Positions 1 to 9,559 of a stretch of 64,000 nucleotides of DNA are shown here, in pieces. The notes beneath the pieces were generated by a model. The model was not told where the DNA came from, ran no database searches, and saw only the letters and a program-made list of their open reading frames with translations. The stretch is from Velocimicrobium porci (GTDB lineage Bacteria; Bacillota; Clostridia; Lachnospirales; Lachnospiraceae), in assembly GCF_009696045.1 (NCBI RefSeq), contig NZ_VUMT01000001.1, forward strand, positions 248,001-312,000, in the 5' to 3' direction. The number at the start of each line of letters is the position of its first letter. Position 1 is the stretch's first letter. A program made the position numbers and the translations under genes.

Positions 1-733
1 GACGAAATCCGGTAATTACTTCATCAAAAATAAGTACGCTTTCATACTTATCGCAAATCGAACGAAGCCCTTCTAAAAAGCCTTTTCTTGGTGGAACAAC
101 TCCCATATTCGCACCTACCGGCTCTACAATAACAGCTGCAATCTCTTCACCAAATTCTTCAAACAGCTTTTCAACACTGGAAATATCATTATAAATAGCC
201 GTCAAAGTATCTTTTGTACAGCCTTCCGGTACACCCTGACTGTCTGGAATTCCGCTTGTCATAACACCGGAACCTGCTTTTACAAGCATTGCGTCCGAAT
301 GACCATGATAACAGCCTGCGAATTTTATAATCTTATTTCTTCTTGTATAACCTCTTGCCGCACGAACTGCACTCATAACAGCCTCTGTCCCGGAATTCAC
401 CATACGAACCATTTCAATGGAAGGAACAATCTCACAAATTAACTTTGCCATTTCTACTTCTTTTTCTGTTGCAGCTCCAAAACTTAATCCATTTTTGCAT
501 GCTTCTATAACACTATCTAAAATTTCTCTTTTATTATGACCAAGAATCATTGGTCCCCATGAGCAGACATAGTCAATATACTTATTTCCATCGATATCAT
601 ACATATAAGCCCCATCTGCTCTTTCAATAAAACGTGGAGTTCCTCCAATAGAGCCAAATGCTCGAACCGGACTGTTAACTCCTCCCGGTATATAATCAAC
701 TGCCTCTTTAAACAACACTTCCGATTTTGTCAT
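1..733 (-). CDS. hemL: Glutamate-1-semialdehyde 2,1-aminomutase (partial, C-terminus outside window)
   Basis: PLP enzyme that isomerises glutamate-1-semialdehyde to 5-aminolevulinate, the last step of the C5 route. About 244 N-terminal residues are visible; the rest, including the PLP-binding lysine, lies beyond the left edge. Seen on translation: [17 protein letters not shown] near the N-terminus, SWGPMILGH, the [16 protein letters not shown] phosphate-binding region, [10 protein letters not shown], and FDEVITGFR at the edge. Its ATG shares one base with the hemB stop codon (TAATG), so the two genes are probably translationally coupled. It is the last visible gene of the hemA-hemC-cobA/hemD-hemB-hemL operon. 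The identification is secure; only the extent is unknown. Confidence 0.96.
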   Translation of the reverse strand, partial: MTKSEVLFKEAVDYIPGGVNSPVRAFGSIGGTPRFIERADGAYMYDIDGNKYIDYVCSWGPMILGHNKREILDSVIEACKNGLSFGAATEKEVEMAKLICEIVPSIEMVRMVNSGTEAVMSAVRAARGYTRRNKIIKFAGCYHGHSDAMLVKAGSGVMTSGIPDSQGVPEGCTKDTLTAIYNDISSVEKLFEEFGEEIAAVIVEPVGANMGVVPPRKGFLEGLRSICDKYESVLIFDEVITGFR

Positions 734-1716
734 TATCCAATTCTCCCTTCATCCATGAATTTTGCTAATTCTTTTGCAAAATAAGTAATATAAATATCGG
801 CTCCTGCACGGTATGTACTTGTTGCCATTTCACAGATAACTCTTTCTTCATCGATATATCCCAATTTTGCGGCAGCCTTTACCATTGCATATTCACCGCT
901 CACACTATAAGCCGCCACAGGAAGCGTTATTTTTTGAGAAACTTCGTTAATGACATCAAGATAAGAGAGCGCAGGTTTTACCATAATAATATCTGCTCCC
1001 TCTTCAATATCCAAGAAAGCCTCCTTAATACCTTCTTTTTTATTATGAAAATCCATCTGATAAGATTTTCTGTCACCAAACGATGGAGCAGAATTGGCTG
1101 CTTCACGAAATGGTCCATAAAATGCAGATGCATATTTTACTGCATAAGACATAATTGGCGTATCTTTAAAATTATGTTCATCAAGACAAGTCCGAATTGC
1201 ACGGATTCTTCCATCCATCATATCAGAAGGTGCAACCATATCTGCTCCTGCTTCTACATGAGAAAGAGCCGTTTTTGATAAAAGCTCTAAAGTGGCATCG
1301 TTATCTACCTCATGTCCCTTTAACATTCCACAATGTCCATGGGAGGTATATTCACACATGCAGACATCTGTAATAAGATATAATTGTGGAAACTTTTCCT
1401 TCGCTTCCCTAATTGCCCTTTGTACAATGCCATCTTCTGCAAAAGCACTGCTTCCACACTCGTCTTTATGATCCGGAATTCCAAAAATCATAACTTTATC
1501 CACACCTGCTTTTAGCAATCGTTCCAGTTCGAATGGCATACGATCAATACTATAACGATATTGTCCTTCCATCGAGGGAATCTCTTCCTCTATATTCTTT
1601 CCTTCCTGCACAAACATTGGATAAATCAAAGAAGATTTATCCATTCTTGTTTCCCGAACCATCTTTCGGATGGATTCCTTTCTACGAAGTCTTCTTGGTC
1701 TTTTTAACATGTCCAT
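733..1716 (-). CDS. hemB: Delta-aminolevulinic acid dehydratase (porphobilinogen synthase)
   Basis: Condenses two 5-aminolevulinates to porphobilinogen in the cytoplasm. The product is 327 residues, the usual length for the family. Seen: N-terminal RPRRLRR...MVRET, the metal-site segment [14 protein letters not shown] with its three cysteines (suggesting a zinc-type enzyme), and two active-site lysine segments, [17 protein letters not shown] and [13 protein letters not shown] (Schiff-base lysine). The ATG at 1716 is preferred because the family begins M..(L/I)KRPRRLR and an AGAAGAG-like ribosome site precedes it. An in-frame ATG at 1752 would add 12 Lys/Glu-rich residues and overlap the previous gene. 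It is in the hem operon, 25 bases after cobA/hemD. Confidence 0.96.
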   Translation of the reverse strand: MDMLKRPRRLRRKESIRKMVRETRMDKSSLIYPMFVQEGKNIEEEIPSMEGQYRYSIDRMPFELERLLKAGVDKVMIFGIPDHKDECGSSAFAEDGIVQRAIREAKEKFPQLYLITDVCMCEYTSHGHCGMLKGHEVDNDATLELLSKTALSHVEAGADMVAPSDMMDGRIRAIRTCLDEHNFKDTPIMSYAVKYASAFYGPFREAANSAPSFGDRKSYQMDFHNKKEGIKEAFLDIEEGADIIMVKPALSYLDVINEVSQKITLPVAAYSVSGEYAMVKAAAKLGYIDEERVICEMATSTYRAGADIYITYFAKELAKFMDEGRIG

Positions 1717-1741
1717 TTTTTTCTCTTCTTTCTCTTGTTTT

Positions 1742-3247
1742 TTATATTTCATTTAATTCCAAATCCAAAATTCGTTCAACGATACTATCCATCGTTGCTT
1801 CTTTTGACATAAACGTCTGCATGCCAAGTAAGTCTGCTTCCGCTTTCGTTTTACTTCCAATGCAGACTGCCTTTACCTTACTATAGTCAATTCCTTTTGT
1901 CACCTTTCCAAATGCTTTTACAATCGAAGCACTTGTAAACACAGCATAATCAATTCCTCCATGCTCGATTTCTTCTTTCTCATCAATCCAAGCATGCTCG
2001 CAGGAGATTGTTTCATAAGTAGGGATATCATCGACATGAATCTGTGCCTGCTCAATGATTTCAATTAGTTTTTTGTTTCCTATTTTTGCCCTTGGCAAAA
2101 GAATCCTATCACCAATCTTACACTCTCTTACTAACGCCTCTCCCAAGGCTTCCCCATCGTACTGTTCTGGCATTAAATCTGCAAATACTCCATACTGCTT
2201 TAATGCTTTTTTTGTACCTTCTCCAATGGCTGCTATTTTTACTGTTCCTAATTTTCGAATATCCATAGAATACTGTTTTAATAAATCAAAAAAGATTTTA
2301 ACACCGGAGGGACTTGTAAATGCAAGCCACTGATAAGTTTCCATTGCTAAAAGTGCATCTTTTAACTTTTCGTTTGGAACAATCGGTACCGTATCTACCG
2401 CCGGAAGCTCTAATACTTCTGCACCCTGTTCCCGAAGTTTTTCTGCCATTTTGGAAACAAGTTCCTTCGGTCTTGTCACAAGAATTTTTTTACCTGCAAG
2501 TGGAAGTTTTTCATACCATTCAAACTGTTTCGAAAGCTTACATACCTTTCCTACAACAATAATTGCAGGTGTTTCCACACCCTGTCTTTTTACTTCATCC
2601 GGAAGTGTTTCTACCGTAGCTACAATTCGCTTTTGCTTTGAAGTCGTACCCTTTTGCAAAATAGCCGCCGGCATCATTTTATCCATTCCCGCCAAAATAA
2701 GACGATTACAAATTTCTTCTAATGCACTTACCCCCATCAGAAATATAAGTGTTCCCTCTGTCCGCACTAAAGCTTCAAAATCAATATCATACTCTTCGTC
2801 TTTTTTCTTATGTCCAGTAATAATGTGGAGAGAAGAACAATAATCTCTGTGAGTAACCGGAATTCCATTGTAAGCAGGAACCGAAAGAGCCGATGTCACT
2901 CCCGGAACAACCTCATAAGGAATTTTTTCTTTTACAAGCAGCTCCAATTCTTCTCCACCACGTCCAAATAAAAACGGGTCACCACCTTTTAGTCTTACAA
3001 CCTGCTTTCCAAGCTTCGCCTGTTCCACCAAAACTCTGTTAATTTCCTCTTGTACCATTGTATGATTACTTGCCCGTTTTCCAACATAAATCAATTCGGC
3101 ACTTGAAGGAATCATAGCTAATACTCCATTTCCAACTAAAGCATCATATACAACAACCTCTGCCTTTTTTAATACCTTCTGTCCTTTTAACGTAAATAGT
3201 CCCGGATCAGAAGGTCCTGCGCCAACCAGCCATACCTTTCCTGTCAT
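1742..3247 (-). CDS. cobA-hemD: Uroporphyrinogen-III C-methyltransferase / uroporphyrinogen-III synthase fusion
   Basis: A two-domain enzyme of 501 residues. Residues ~1-245 are a SUMT (CobA) SAM-dependent methylase: VGAGPSDPGLFTLKG at the N-terminus, GDPFLFGRGGEE and PGVTSALSVPAYNGIPVTHR follow. It methylates uroporphyrinogen III at C2 and C7 to give precorrin-2. Residues ~250-495 are HemD (KILVTRPKELVSKMAEKLREQG), which cyclises hydroxymethylbilane. The order is opposite to the reaction order, which is common for this fusion in Clostridia. No precorrin-2 dehydrogenase/SirC domain is attached. It sits 3 bases downstream of hemC. The SUMT part commits the whole operon to sirohydrochlorin/cobalamin rather than heme, since no late heme genes are nearby. 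Confidence 0.96.
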   Translation of the reverse strand: MTGKVWLVGAGPSDPGLFTLKGQKVLKKAEVVVYDALVGNGVLAMIPSSAELIYVGKRASNHTMVQEEINRVLVEQAKLGKQVVRLKGGDPFLFGRGGEELELLVKEKIPYEVVPGVTSALSVPAYNGIPVTHRDYCSSLHIITGHKKKDEEYDIDFEALVRTEGTLIFLMGVSALEEICNRLILAGMDKMMPAAILQKGTTSKQKRIVATVETLPDEVKRQGVETPAIIVVGKVCKLSKQFEWYEKLPLAGKKILVTRPKELVSKMAEKLREQGAEVLELPAVDTVPIVPNEKLKDALLAMETYQWLAFTSPSGVKIFFDLLKQYSMDIRKLGTVKIAAIGEGTKKALKQYGVFADLMPEQYDGEALGEALVRECKIGDRILLPRAKIGNKKLIEIIEQAQIHVDDIPTYETISCEHAWIDEKEEIEHGGIDYAVFTSASIVKAFGKVTKGIDYSKVKAVCIGSKTKAEADLLGMQTFMSKEATMDSIVERILDLELNEI

Positions 3248-3250
3248 ATT

Positions 3251-4153
3251 TTACCTTTCTCCTCTACATTCTTTTATTAATTTTTTTGCTAACAGAATTC
3301 CCAACTGCTCTGCATTTGATACATTGTCCTCCATAATACCCTTTTTATAACGTCTTGTTGACTCATCATAATAAAGACCCATAAGAGTAATCCGTTCCCC
3401 TTCTACCCTTGCGTGAGCCGCAATCGGTGAACTGCAGCCGCCATTTAAATATCTTACAAAAGCACGCTCACAAACTGCCATATCTTTCGCCTCTTTGTCC
3501 TCAAAGCCAGCTAAATAAGAATAATCAATTCCTTCCTTTCCCTGAACTGCTAAAATTCCCTGACCTGCCGCAGGAATCATTTCTTCTGGTTCAAAATACC
3601 GGCTAATCCGCTCAGAAAGCCCCAAACGCTTTAACCCGGCAGCAGCCAAAATAAGTGCACTGTATTCTCCTTGATCCAATTTACTCAATCGTGTAATAAC
3701 ATTACCACGTACCCCTTTAAATTGTGCCAATGGATACATTTCTTTTAATTGAAGCATTCTCCTCTGGCTTGAGCATCCGATTGGGAGAGACAAGTCAAGC
3801 TCCTTTACTCCTTTTGGCAATACAAGCACATCCCTTGGATCCTCCCGCTTTGAATATGCAATAATTGGAAGTTCTTCTGGTATTTCCATCGGCATATCCT
3901 TCAGACTGTGAACCGACAACTCACTTCTTCCATCAAACAGTGCCCGATCCAATTCTTTTACAAATAAACCCTTACCTCCAACTTTATCCAAGCTTCTGTC
4001 TAAAATAATATCCCCTGTTGTCTTCATCTTCAAAAGTGATACTTCTACATTCTCATTATGCTTATCTATATAATCAACTACCATTTCTGACTGGATAACC
4101 GCCAATTTACTTTCCCTGCTTCCAATCACGATTTTTCTTTTATCTAATCCCAT
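3251..4153 (-). CDS. hemC: Hydroxymethylbilane synthase (porphobilinogen deaminase)
   Basis: Polymerises four porphobilinogens into hydroxymethylbilane on a covalent dipyrromethane cofactor. The product is 300 residues. Seen: IVIGSRESKLAVIQ at the N-terminus, VHSLKDMP, the CSSQRRMLQL and GVRGNVITRLSKLD arginine-rich substrate segments, and NGGCSSPIAAHA with the cofactor-binding cysteine. I chose the ATG at 4153 because GGAG lies 6 bases upstream; another in-frame ATG 4 codons earlier is possible. The start lies inside the 3' end of hemA (14-base overlap), so translational coupling is likely. Confidence 0.96.
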   Translation of the reverse strand: MGLDKRKIVIGSRESKLAVIQSEMVVDYIDKHNENVEVSLLKMKTTGDIILDRSLDKVGGKGLFVKELDRALFDGRSELSVHSLKDMPMEIPEELPIIAYSKREDPRDVLVLPKGVKELDLSLPIGCSSQRRMLQLKEMYPLAQFKGVRGNVITRLSKLDQGEYSALILAAAGLKRLGLSERISRYFEPEEMIPAAGQGILAVQGKEGIDYSYLAGFEDKEAKDMAVCERAFVRYLNGGCSSPIAAHARVEGERITLMGLYYDESTRRYKKGIMEDNVSNAEQLGILLAKKLIKECRGER

Positions 4154-5405
4154 AATATTCTCCATTTTTATTCTGTTTGTCTAGATATACCTGTTCCAAC
4201 CCTTCTACACATTCCCGGAATGTTTCTTCACTTACAGTATCCCGAAGACCAAATAACATTTTCACAATCACTTTTCCCATTGCATTATCCATGGATTCCT
4301 TTAATTGATTCTGCTCAATCTGCTCCATTGATGTTTTTCTAATTATTTTAGTCATTCGAAGCTCCAAATCATTTACCGCTTTCTGTCTTATGTCCTGTAC
4401 TTTTGCGATGATATCTCTTCCCTCATACCAAGAAAGAAATTCTTCCATCTGTTCATTCAAAATCGCTTCTGCGCAAGATATATTTTTCTGCAACGCTTCA
4501 TTCATTCGATCAATTTTAAAAGAATCAATATCATATAGCTCTATCTGTTTAAGTTCTCCAATCGCAGGCTCAATATCTCTTGGTACCGCTAAATCAATTA
4601 ATATCATTGGATGTTTTAACTCCATCTCTTCAATTGCCTGTTTTGTTAATGTATAATTCGGGCTTGCAGTCGCACTCACAACCATATCACATTTTTGAAA
4701 TAGTTCCATTCTTCTGCCATAATCAATTCGCTCACAGCCTTCAGGAATTTCCACAATGCCACTTCGATACTGACGTACGGTTACTGTGACAAATGCCCCT
4801 GCTTCTTTTAATGCTAATGCAGTAAGTTTTCCCATTTCACCGTTACCAATTACCATACAGTTTTTTCCCTGTACAAAATAGTTTTTTTCTTCTAAATTTT
4901 TGAGTGCCTGATGAATAACCGACTGATTCGCCGTTGATAAAGTAATTTCTGTTTTTACTCTCTTTGCCGCTGTAACTGCCATTCGAAACAATACTTCCAG
5001 TACATTATCTGTACAATAATATTCCCTTGACAATGAAAGTGCATCTTTCACCTGAGTAAGAATTTGATCTTCTCCTAGAATTTTTGACTTTAATCCACAA
5101 GATAAACGCAGTAAATGCCAAATTGCTTCTTTTTCTTCTCTTTCCACAAATAAATCGACATAATCTTCTTTTTTCACTTCTTTTATTTCGCATAAAAGCT
5201 CATAAATAGAACCGCTCCAACCCGCGTCACAACTGACCCATACTTCCATTCGATTACAGGTAGAAAGAATAATACATCCAAATATTCCCTCCTCTTTCTT
5301 TATCCGTTCCATTGCCTTTGCACAATTCTTTTTCGTAAATGAAAATAAGGCTCTCTCGTCCACATTTGCTTTGTTATGGTCGATTCCAAGCATTTTTATT
5401 CCCAT
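4140..5405 (-). CDS. hemA: Glutamyl-tRNA reductase
   Basis: NADPH-dependent reduction of glutamyl-tRNA(Glu) to glutamate-1-semialdehyde, the first step of the C5 route. The product is 421 residues. Seen: MLGIDHNKANVDERALFSF at the N-terminus, the catalytic cysteine motif LSTCNRMEVW, GLKSKILGEDQILTQVKDA, an NADPH-binding MVIGNGEMGKL, and a C-terminal helical dimerisation region. The ATG at 5405 is chosen because GGAGGAAGG precedes it at normal spacing; an upstream ATG at 5444 lacks this. First gene of the hem operon; its promoter lies in the intergenic region shared with the cobalt-transport riboswitch, but no riboswitch is seen on the hemA side. Confidence 0.96.
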   Translation of the reverse strand: MGIKMLGIDHNKANVDERALFSFTKKNCAKAMERIKKEEGIFGCIILSTCNRMEVWVSCDAGWSGSIYELLCEIKEVKKEDYVDLFVEREEKEAIWHLLRLSCGLKSKILGEDQILTQVKDALSLSREYYCTDNVLEVLFRMAVTAAKRVKTEITLSTANQSVIHQALKNLEEKNYFVQGKNCMVIGNGEMGKLTALALKEAGAFVTVTVRQYRSGIVEIPEGCERIDYGRRMELFQKCDMVVSATASPNYTLTKQAIEEMELKHPMILIDLAVPRDIEPAIGELKQIELYDIDSFKIDRMNEALQKNISCAEAILNEQMEEFLSWYEGRDIIAKVQDIRQKAVNDLELRMTKIIRKTSMEQIEQNQLKESMDNAMGKVIVKMLFGLRDTVSEETFRECVEGLEQVYLDKQNKNGEYYGIR

Positions 5406-5539
5406 ATTCCTTCCTCCGAACTCTTTTGTATTTCTTGTATTCACTCCCCATGCTACACAAATTGTGAATACTTTTCTTTTAAAAATTATACTTGTATTAT
5501 CATAACATAATTCATTCTAAATGCAAATATCTATTTTAT

Positions 5540-5568
5540 TTGACATTTCTGCTAAATTATGACATAAT
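5540..5568 (+). promoter_or_regulatory. Sigma-A type promoter for the cobalt uptake operon
   Basis: TTGACA at 5540-5545 and CATAAT at 5563-5568 are separated by 17 bases and lie about 20 bases before the start of the cobalamin riboswitch. This matches a vegetative promoter and would place the transcript start near 5575. Read from consensus only. Confidence 0.65.
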
Positions 5569-5585
5569 TAATATTGTAATTGAGT

Positions 5586-5770
5586 GTCAGTAGGTGTCTG
5601 TCGAATCCCGATGTAGAGAATGGACAGGAGAATAGGGAATTGGGTGAGAATCCCAAACGGTCACGCCGCTGTATTATGGGGAATAATCATTCATTTATGT
5701 CACTGCTGTAAAGTGGGAAGACGAATGGTTGTGTTGATCCTTGAGTCAGAAGACCTACCTACGGCAAGCG
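5586..5770 (+). promoter_or_regulatory. Cobalamin (B12) riboswitch upstream of cbiMNQO/K
   Basis: Non-coding leader with the conserved B12-box features in order: AATAGGGAATTGGGTGAGAA followed by TCCC, then ACGGTCACGCCGCTGT, CACTGCTGTAAAGTGGGAAG, and the GAGTCAGAAGACCTACC segment that closes the core. It lies directly before a terminator and the cobalt transporter genes, the classic target of this riboswitch family. When adenosylcobalamin is abundant the downstream terminator should form and cobalt uptake should stop. An open frame runs across this region on the + strand, but the RNA motif explains the conservation. Confidence 0.93.
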
Positions 5771-5806
5771 GTTTACACATAGTTACGAACGATGACTATC
5801 GTGTAC

Positions 5807-5876
5807 AAAAAGAAAAGGGACAGATTTCTCTTTTCTTTTTGGAGGACTCATCTTTCGAAGATGGGTCCTTTTTTTC
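5807..5876 (+). terminator. Expression platform of the cobalt-operon riboswitch (two tandem hairpins)
   Basis: Two consecutive stems end the leader. The first pairs the A-rich strand 5807-5820 with 5827-5840 (14 positions, one mismatch). The second pairs 5844-5854 with 5858-5868 (11 bp with one G-U, 3-base loop) and is followed by a run of seven Ts at 5869-5875, a standard intrinsic terminator. The first stem also ends in five Ts, so it could act as an extra terminator or as part of an antiterminator. cbiM starts 76 bases further on. Confidence 0.8.
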
Positions 5877-5951
5877 TCTGATTTTTGATAATCTTATAAC
5901 AATCCTAAATCAGAATTAATATTACTCAAAATCATCAGGAGGAGGAGAAAC

Positions 5952-6713
5952 ATGAAAACCAAACAAAAGAAAATAATATTTTCTCTCACACTGCTGTTAC
6001 TTCCATTGGTCTGTTCACCAACAGTTAATGCAATGCACATTATGGAGGGCTATTTAGCTCCAAAATACTGTATCGCCTGGGGAGTTTTATGTGTTCCATT
6101 TTTAATTGCCGGATTTCTTTCAATCAAAAAAACACTGGCAGAACACAGAAAAGCACTTATGATATTAGCAATGGCCGGAGCATATGCCTTTGTATTATCT
6201 TCTTTAAAAATACCATCTGTAACGGGAAGCAGTTCCCACCCAACCGGTACCGGTCTTGGTGCTGTTTTATTCGGACCTTTTGCCATGTCTGTCATTGGCA
6301 TTATTGTTTTATTATTTCAGGCAATTTTGCTCGCTCACGGAGGTCTGACTACATTGGGTGCAAACACATTTTCCATGGCAATTGCCGGTCCGCTTTTGTC
6401 CTACGGAATCTTTAAACTCTGTGAGAAATTGAAAGTAAATAAACTTGTCGCTGTATTTTTAGCAACTGCACTGGGGGATTTATTTACCTACGTCATCACA
6501 TCCATTCAGCTCGGTATTGCCCACCCTTCAGAAGTAGGTGGTATCGGTGCATCAATTGGTAAGTTTATTGGAATTTTCGCAATTACTCAAATACCTCTCG
6601 CTATTATCGAAGGTATTGTCAGTGTCGTTGTTATGATTGGTTTAGAATCGTATGCAAAATCTGAATTGACAGATCTTGGATATTTCAAAGGAGGGGCTAT
6701 TCATGTCAAGTAA
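5952..6713 (+). CDS. cbiM: Cobalt ECF transporter substrate-binding membrane subunit CbiM
   Basis: Membrane S-component that binds Co2+. The product is 253 residues. It starts with a cleavable signal peptide ([22 protein letters not shown]), after which the mature protein would begin [10 protein letters not shown]; this exposed N-terminal Met-His pair supplies metal ligands in the CbiM family. Further seen: [16 protein letters not shown] (typical 'HPTGTGLG' loop) and about six more hydrophobic helices. AGGAGGAGG precedes the ATG. First gene of cbiMNQO/K and controlled by the riboswitch upstream. Its 3' end overlaps cbiN by 11 bases. Confidence 0.96.
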   Translation: MKTKQKKIIFSLTLLLLPLVCSPTVNAMHIMEGYLAPKYCIAWGVLCVPFLIAGFLSIKKTLAEHRKALMILAMAGAYAFVLSSLKIPSVTGSSSHPTGTGLGAVLFGPFAMSVIGIIVLLFQAILLAHGGLTTLGANTFSMAIAGPLLSYGIFKLCEKLKVNKLVAVFLATALGDLFTYVITSIQLGIAHPSEVGGIGASIGKFIGIFAITQIPLAIIEGIVSVVVMIGLESYAKSELTDLGYFKGGAIHVK

Positions 6714-7002
6714 AGCAAAAACTGTCATTATACTATTGTTAGTTTGCGTATTAATTGCAGTAGTACCTTTGGCATTTATTAAAGATTCTGAATTTGGTGG
6801 TTCTGATGGTGCCGCAGAAGAAGCAATTACTGAAATTGATCCAACTTATGAAGCATGGGCTGACCCTGTATTAGAGCCTCCCGGCGGTGAAACAGAAAGT
6901 TTACTCTTCTGTCTTCAGGCAGCATTGGGTGCCGGTGTATTCGGATATTGCTTTGGTATGCTGAGAGAACGTTCTAAGTATCAAAAATCTAATGCAAACT
7001 AG
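6703..7002 (+). CDS. cbiN: Cobalt transport accessory protein CbiN
   Basis: Small membrane protein of 99 residues that assists CbiM in loading cobalt. Seen: an N-terminal transmembrane helix ([19 protein letters not shown]), an extracellular loop with [12 protein letters not shown], the family-typical [23 protein letters not shown], and a second hydrophobic helix ([20 protein letters not shown]). AAAGGAGGGG lies at ideal distance before the ATG at 6703. An earlier in-frame ATG at 6676 would add nine residues inside cbiM and lacks a ribosome site. Confidence 0.95.
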   Translation: MSSKAKTVIILLLVCVLIAVVPLAFIKDSEFGGSDGAAEEAITEIDPTYEAWADPVLEPPGGETESLLFCLQAALGAGVFGYCFGMLRERSKYQKSNAN

Positions 7003-7039
7003 ATAATTTATTACAAAATAAGAGGGAGCTATATTCGCT

Positions 7040-7810
7040 ATGATTTTAATTGATAAGTTATGTTATACCTCAAAATTAAGATATACAAATCCTATGATAA
7101 AGTTTTTATTTGCAATTATCACCCTAATTTTATGCGTAGCAGTTCGTTCATCTGTTATCGCCTGTATTGTCTTAATCACCACAGCATTTCTTACCATACA
7201 AAAAGGTGGTATTTCTCCCTCTCATTATATTCATTTCATGAAACTTCCACTTATTTTTCTAGTATTAAGTACAATTGCAATTGTATTTAATATTTCTCCA
7301 ACACCATTCTCTGCCTTTGCAATTCCATTTTTTCATCAATACATTACATTAAGCAGAGCCTCGCTTTTATCAGCAGTCCAGCTTATTTTAACTGCACTCG
7401 CCAGTGTGTCGTGCCTGTATTTTTTATCTTTATCTACACCAATTACAGATATTTTATATGTGTTACAACGTCTTCACTGTCCCGAATTGCTGATTGAGTT
7501 AATGTTGTTAATTTACCGGTTTATTTTTGTTTTATTAGAGATTTCTAACTCTCTTTACATTTCACAGCAATCCAGGCTTGGCAATGTCGATTTTAAAACC
7601 TCCTGTAAATCTGCAGGAGCCTTAATGAGTACACTACTTGTCCGTGCATTTAAAAAATCTTCTTTCTTGTATGATGCTATGGAGTCCAGATGTTATGATG
7701 GTACGATTCATGTATTACAGGAAACTTATCCTGTAAATAAACTTCATATTTTATACTTTGTATTATTCGAACTTACACTGATTGGGTTATCTGTTTATCT
7801 GGGCAGATAA
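7040..7810 (+). CDS. cbiQ: Cobalt ECF transporter transmembrane (T) subunit CbiQ
   Basis: The 256-residue T-component couples ATP hydrolysis by CbiO to movement of CbiM. Seen: four to five hydrophobic helices, and in the C-terminal cytoplasmic part the paired coupling motifs of this family (SCKSAGALMSTLLVRAFKKS and YDAMESRCYDG, where A-R-G-type signatures contact the ATPase). It lies 37 bases after cbiN, preceded by an AGAGGGA ribosome site, and continues the same operon. Confidence 0.95.
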   Translation: MILIDKLCYTSKLRYTNPMIKFLFAIITLILCVAVRSSVIACIVLITTAFLTIQKGGISPSHYIHFMKLPLIFLVLSTIAIVFNISPTPFSAFAIPFFHQYITLSRASLLSAVQLILTALASVSCLYFLSLSTPITDILYVLQRLHCPELLIELMLLIYRFIFVLLEISNSLYISQQSRLGNVDFKTSCKSAGALMSTLLVRAFKKSSFLYDAMESRCYDGTIHVLQETYPVNKLHILYFVLFELTLIGLSVYLGR

Positions 7811-7851
7811 TATAAAGGTACGATTAAATAATAATGAGAGGTATTAAATTT

Positions 7852-9507
7852 ATGTCAGATCATAATACTATATTAAAAGCAGAATCCGTCTATTTTACCT
7901 ATGAAGATGGTCATCAGGCACTTAAAGGTATTAATTTAGAAATCAAACGAGGAAGTAAAGTTGTATTTATGGGTGCAAATGGCTCCGGAAAATCTACTTT
8001 TTTTCTTTGTCTTAACGGAATACATAAACCACAAAGTGGAACAATTTATTTTAATGGAGCCCCAATTGATTATTCAAGAAAAGGGCTTCTTGCCCTTAGA
8101 AGTAAAGTTGGCATTGTTTTTCAGGACCCCGATAATCAATTATTTTCCGCCAGTGTCTATCAGGAAATTTCTTTCGGAGTTTTAAATCTAAAGATACCAG
8201 AACAAAAAGCAAGGCAACAGGTTGAAGATGTAATTGAATCTTTAGAAATTACTCCTTTTCGTAATAAGCCAACCCACGCATTAAGCGGAGGCCAAAAAAA
8301 GCAGGTTTCCATTGCTGATATCCTTGTTATGAATCCTGATATTATTATCTTGGATGAACCTGCTGCCTCCCTTGATCCAAAACACACTGCTATTGTAAAC
8401 CATATTGTAGACCGTCTGACGGAACGTGGAATTACTGTAATTATTTCAACCCACGACGTCAACTTTTCTATGGACTGGGCAGATGAGGTTATTTTATTCC
8501 ACGACGGAACCATTTTAATGCAGGGACAACCAGAAGAAGTCTTTGTTAATAAAGCTGTTCTTGCAAAAACCAACTTAGAACAGCCTGCCTGCATTGTTCT
8601 ATTTGAAAGCTTATGTAAAAAAGGAATTTTAAATCCTGCATTGCCGCTTCCAAAGAACTTATCTTCTTTGGAACAATATATTGCAGACATTAATACGAAA
8701 ATAAATTATGGGAGCGTGCATACAATGACACAAACAGATAAAAAGGCAATTCTTGTTGTTAGTTTCGGAACCAGCTATCATGATACTTGCGAAAAGACAA
8801 TTGCTCAAATTGAAAAAGATATCAAAAGTGCTTATCCTGATTACACAATTTATCGTGCCTGGACTAGTAAGATGATTATTAAAAAGTTGAAAGAAAGAGA
8901 TGGCATTGTGGTTCCAACGGTTGCTGAAGCATGTAATAAAATGTTGGAAGATGGAATCAAACAAATTATTGTCCAGCCGACTCATGTAATTAACGGAATT
9001 GAAAATGAAATCATGAAAGAAGATGTCCTATCTTTCCGTGACCAATTTACTTCTATTAAATTTGGAACTCCGTTATTGACTTCTGCAAAAGATAATGAAT
9101 CGGTTATTAATGCTTTGATGAGTGAATTTGGAACAATCCCTAAAAATGAAGCACTTATATTTATGGGACACGGAACTACACATTATGCAAATTCAATCTA
9201 TGCGGCCTTAGATTACAGATTTAAAGATATGGGATATTCAAATGTTTATTTAGGTACTGTTGAGGCATATCCTTCGATGGAAACTTTATTAAAAATGATT
9301 GAAGAACAAAAACCGGATAAGGTTACGTTAGCCCCATTTATGATTGTCGCAGGAGATCATGCAACAAATGATATGGCAGGAAACGATTCTGATTCTTGGA
9401 AATGTCAGCTCGAAAGGGCCGGATACCCAGTTGAATGTATTTTGAAAGGTCTTGGAGAATATCAGCAGATTCGTGATATTTTTGTAGAGCATATTCAAGA
9501 AGCATAA
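7852..9507 (+). CDS. cbiO-cbiK: Fusion of cobalt-transport ATPase CbiO with sirohydrochlorin cobaltochelatase CbiK
   Basis: One open frame of 551 residues. Residues 1-~285 are an ECF ATPase: Walker A GANGSGKST (41-49), Q-loop VFQDPDNQLF, signature LSGGQKKQV (144 onward), Walker B IIILDEP with D168/E169, and the switch histidine in STHD. Residues ~292-551 are a CbiK-type class II chelatase: ILVVSFGTSYHDTCEKTI, metal/catalytic histidines in FMGHGTTHYAN (H440) and VAGDHATNDM (H503). The chelatase inserts Co2+ into sirohydrochlorin (or its reduced form). An in-frame ATG at 8725 with GGGAG ten bases upstream could also make free CbiK. The start at 7852 is chosen for its GAGAGG site; an ATG lies six codons earlier. 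Confidence 0.93.
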   Translation: MSDHNTILKAESVYFTYEDGHQALKGINLEIKRGSKVVFMGANGSGKSTFFLCLNGIHKPQSGTIYFNGAPIDYSRKGLLALRSKVGIVFQDPDNQLFSASVYQEISFGVLNLKIPEQKARQQVEDVIESLEITPFRNKPTHALSGGQKKQVSIADILVMNPDIIILDEPAASLDPKHTAIVNHIVDRLTERGITVIISTHDVNFSMDWADEVILFHDGTILMQGQPEEVFVNKAVLAKTNLEQPACIVLFESLCKKGILNPALPLPKNLSSLEQYIADINTKINYGSVHTMTQTDKKAILVVSFGTSYHDTCEKTIAQIEKDIKSAYPDYTIYRAWTSKMIIKKLKERDGIVVPTVAEACNKMLEDGIKQIIVQPTHVINGIENEIMKEDVLSFRDQFTSIKFGTPLLTSAKDNESVINALMSEFGTIPKNEALIFMGHGTTHYANSIYAALDYRFKDMGYSNVYLGTVEAYPSMETLLKMIEEQKPDKVTLAPFMIVAGDHATNDMAGNDSDSWKCQLERAGYPVECILKGLGEYQQIRDIFVEHIQEA

Positions 9508-9559
9508 AATTTCCAGATAAACAATCCATCAAAAACAGACTTGGTATAAAGTTACTTCC

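Noticed and set aside
5620-5919. A 99-codon open frame on the plus strand before cbiM
   Set aside because: It runs through the riboswitch core and terminator; conserved RNA motifs account for it and the translation resembles no protein.
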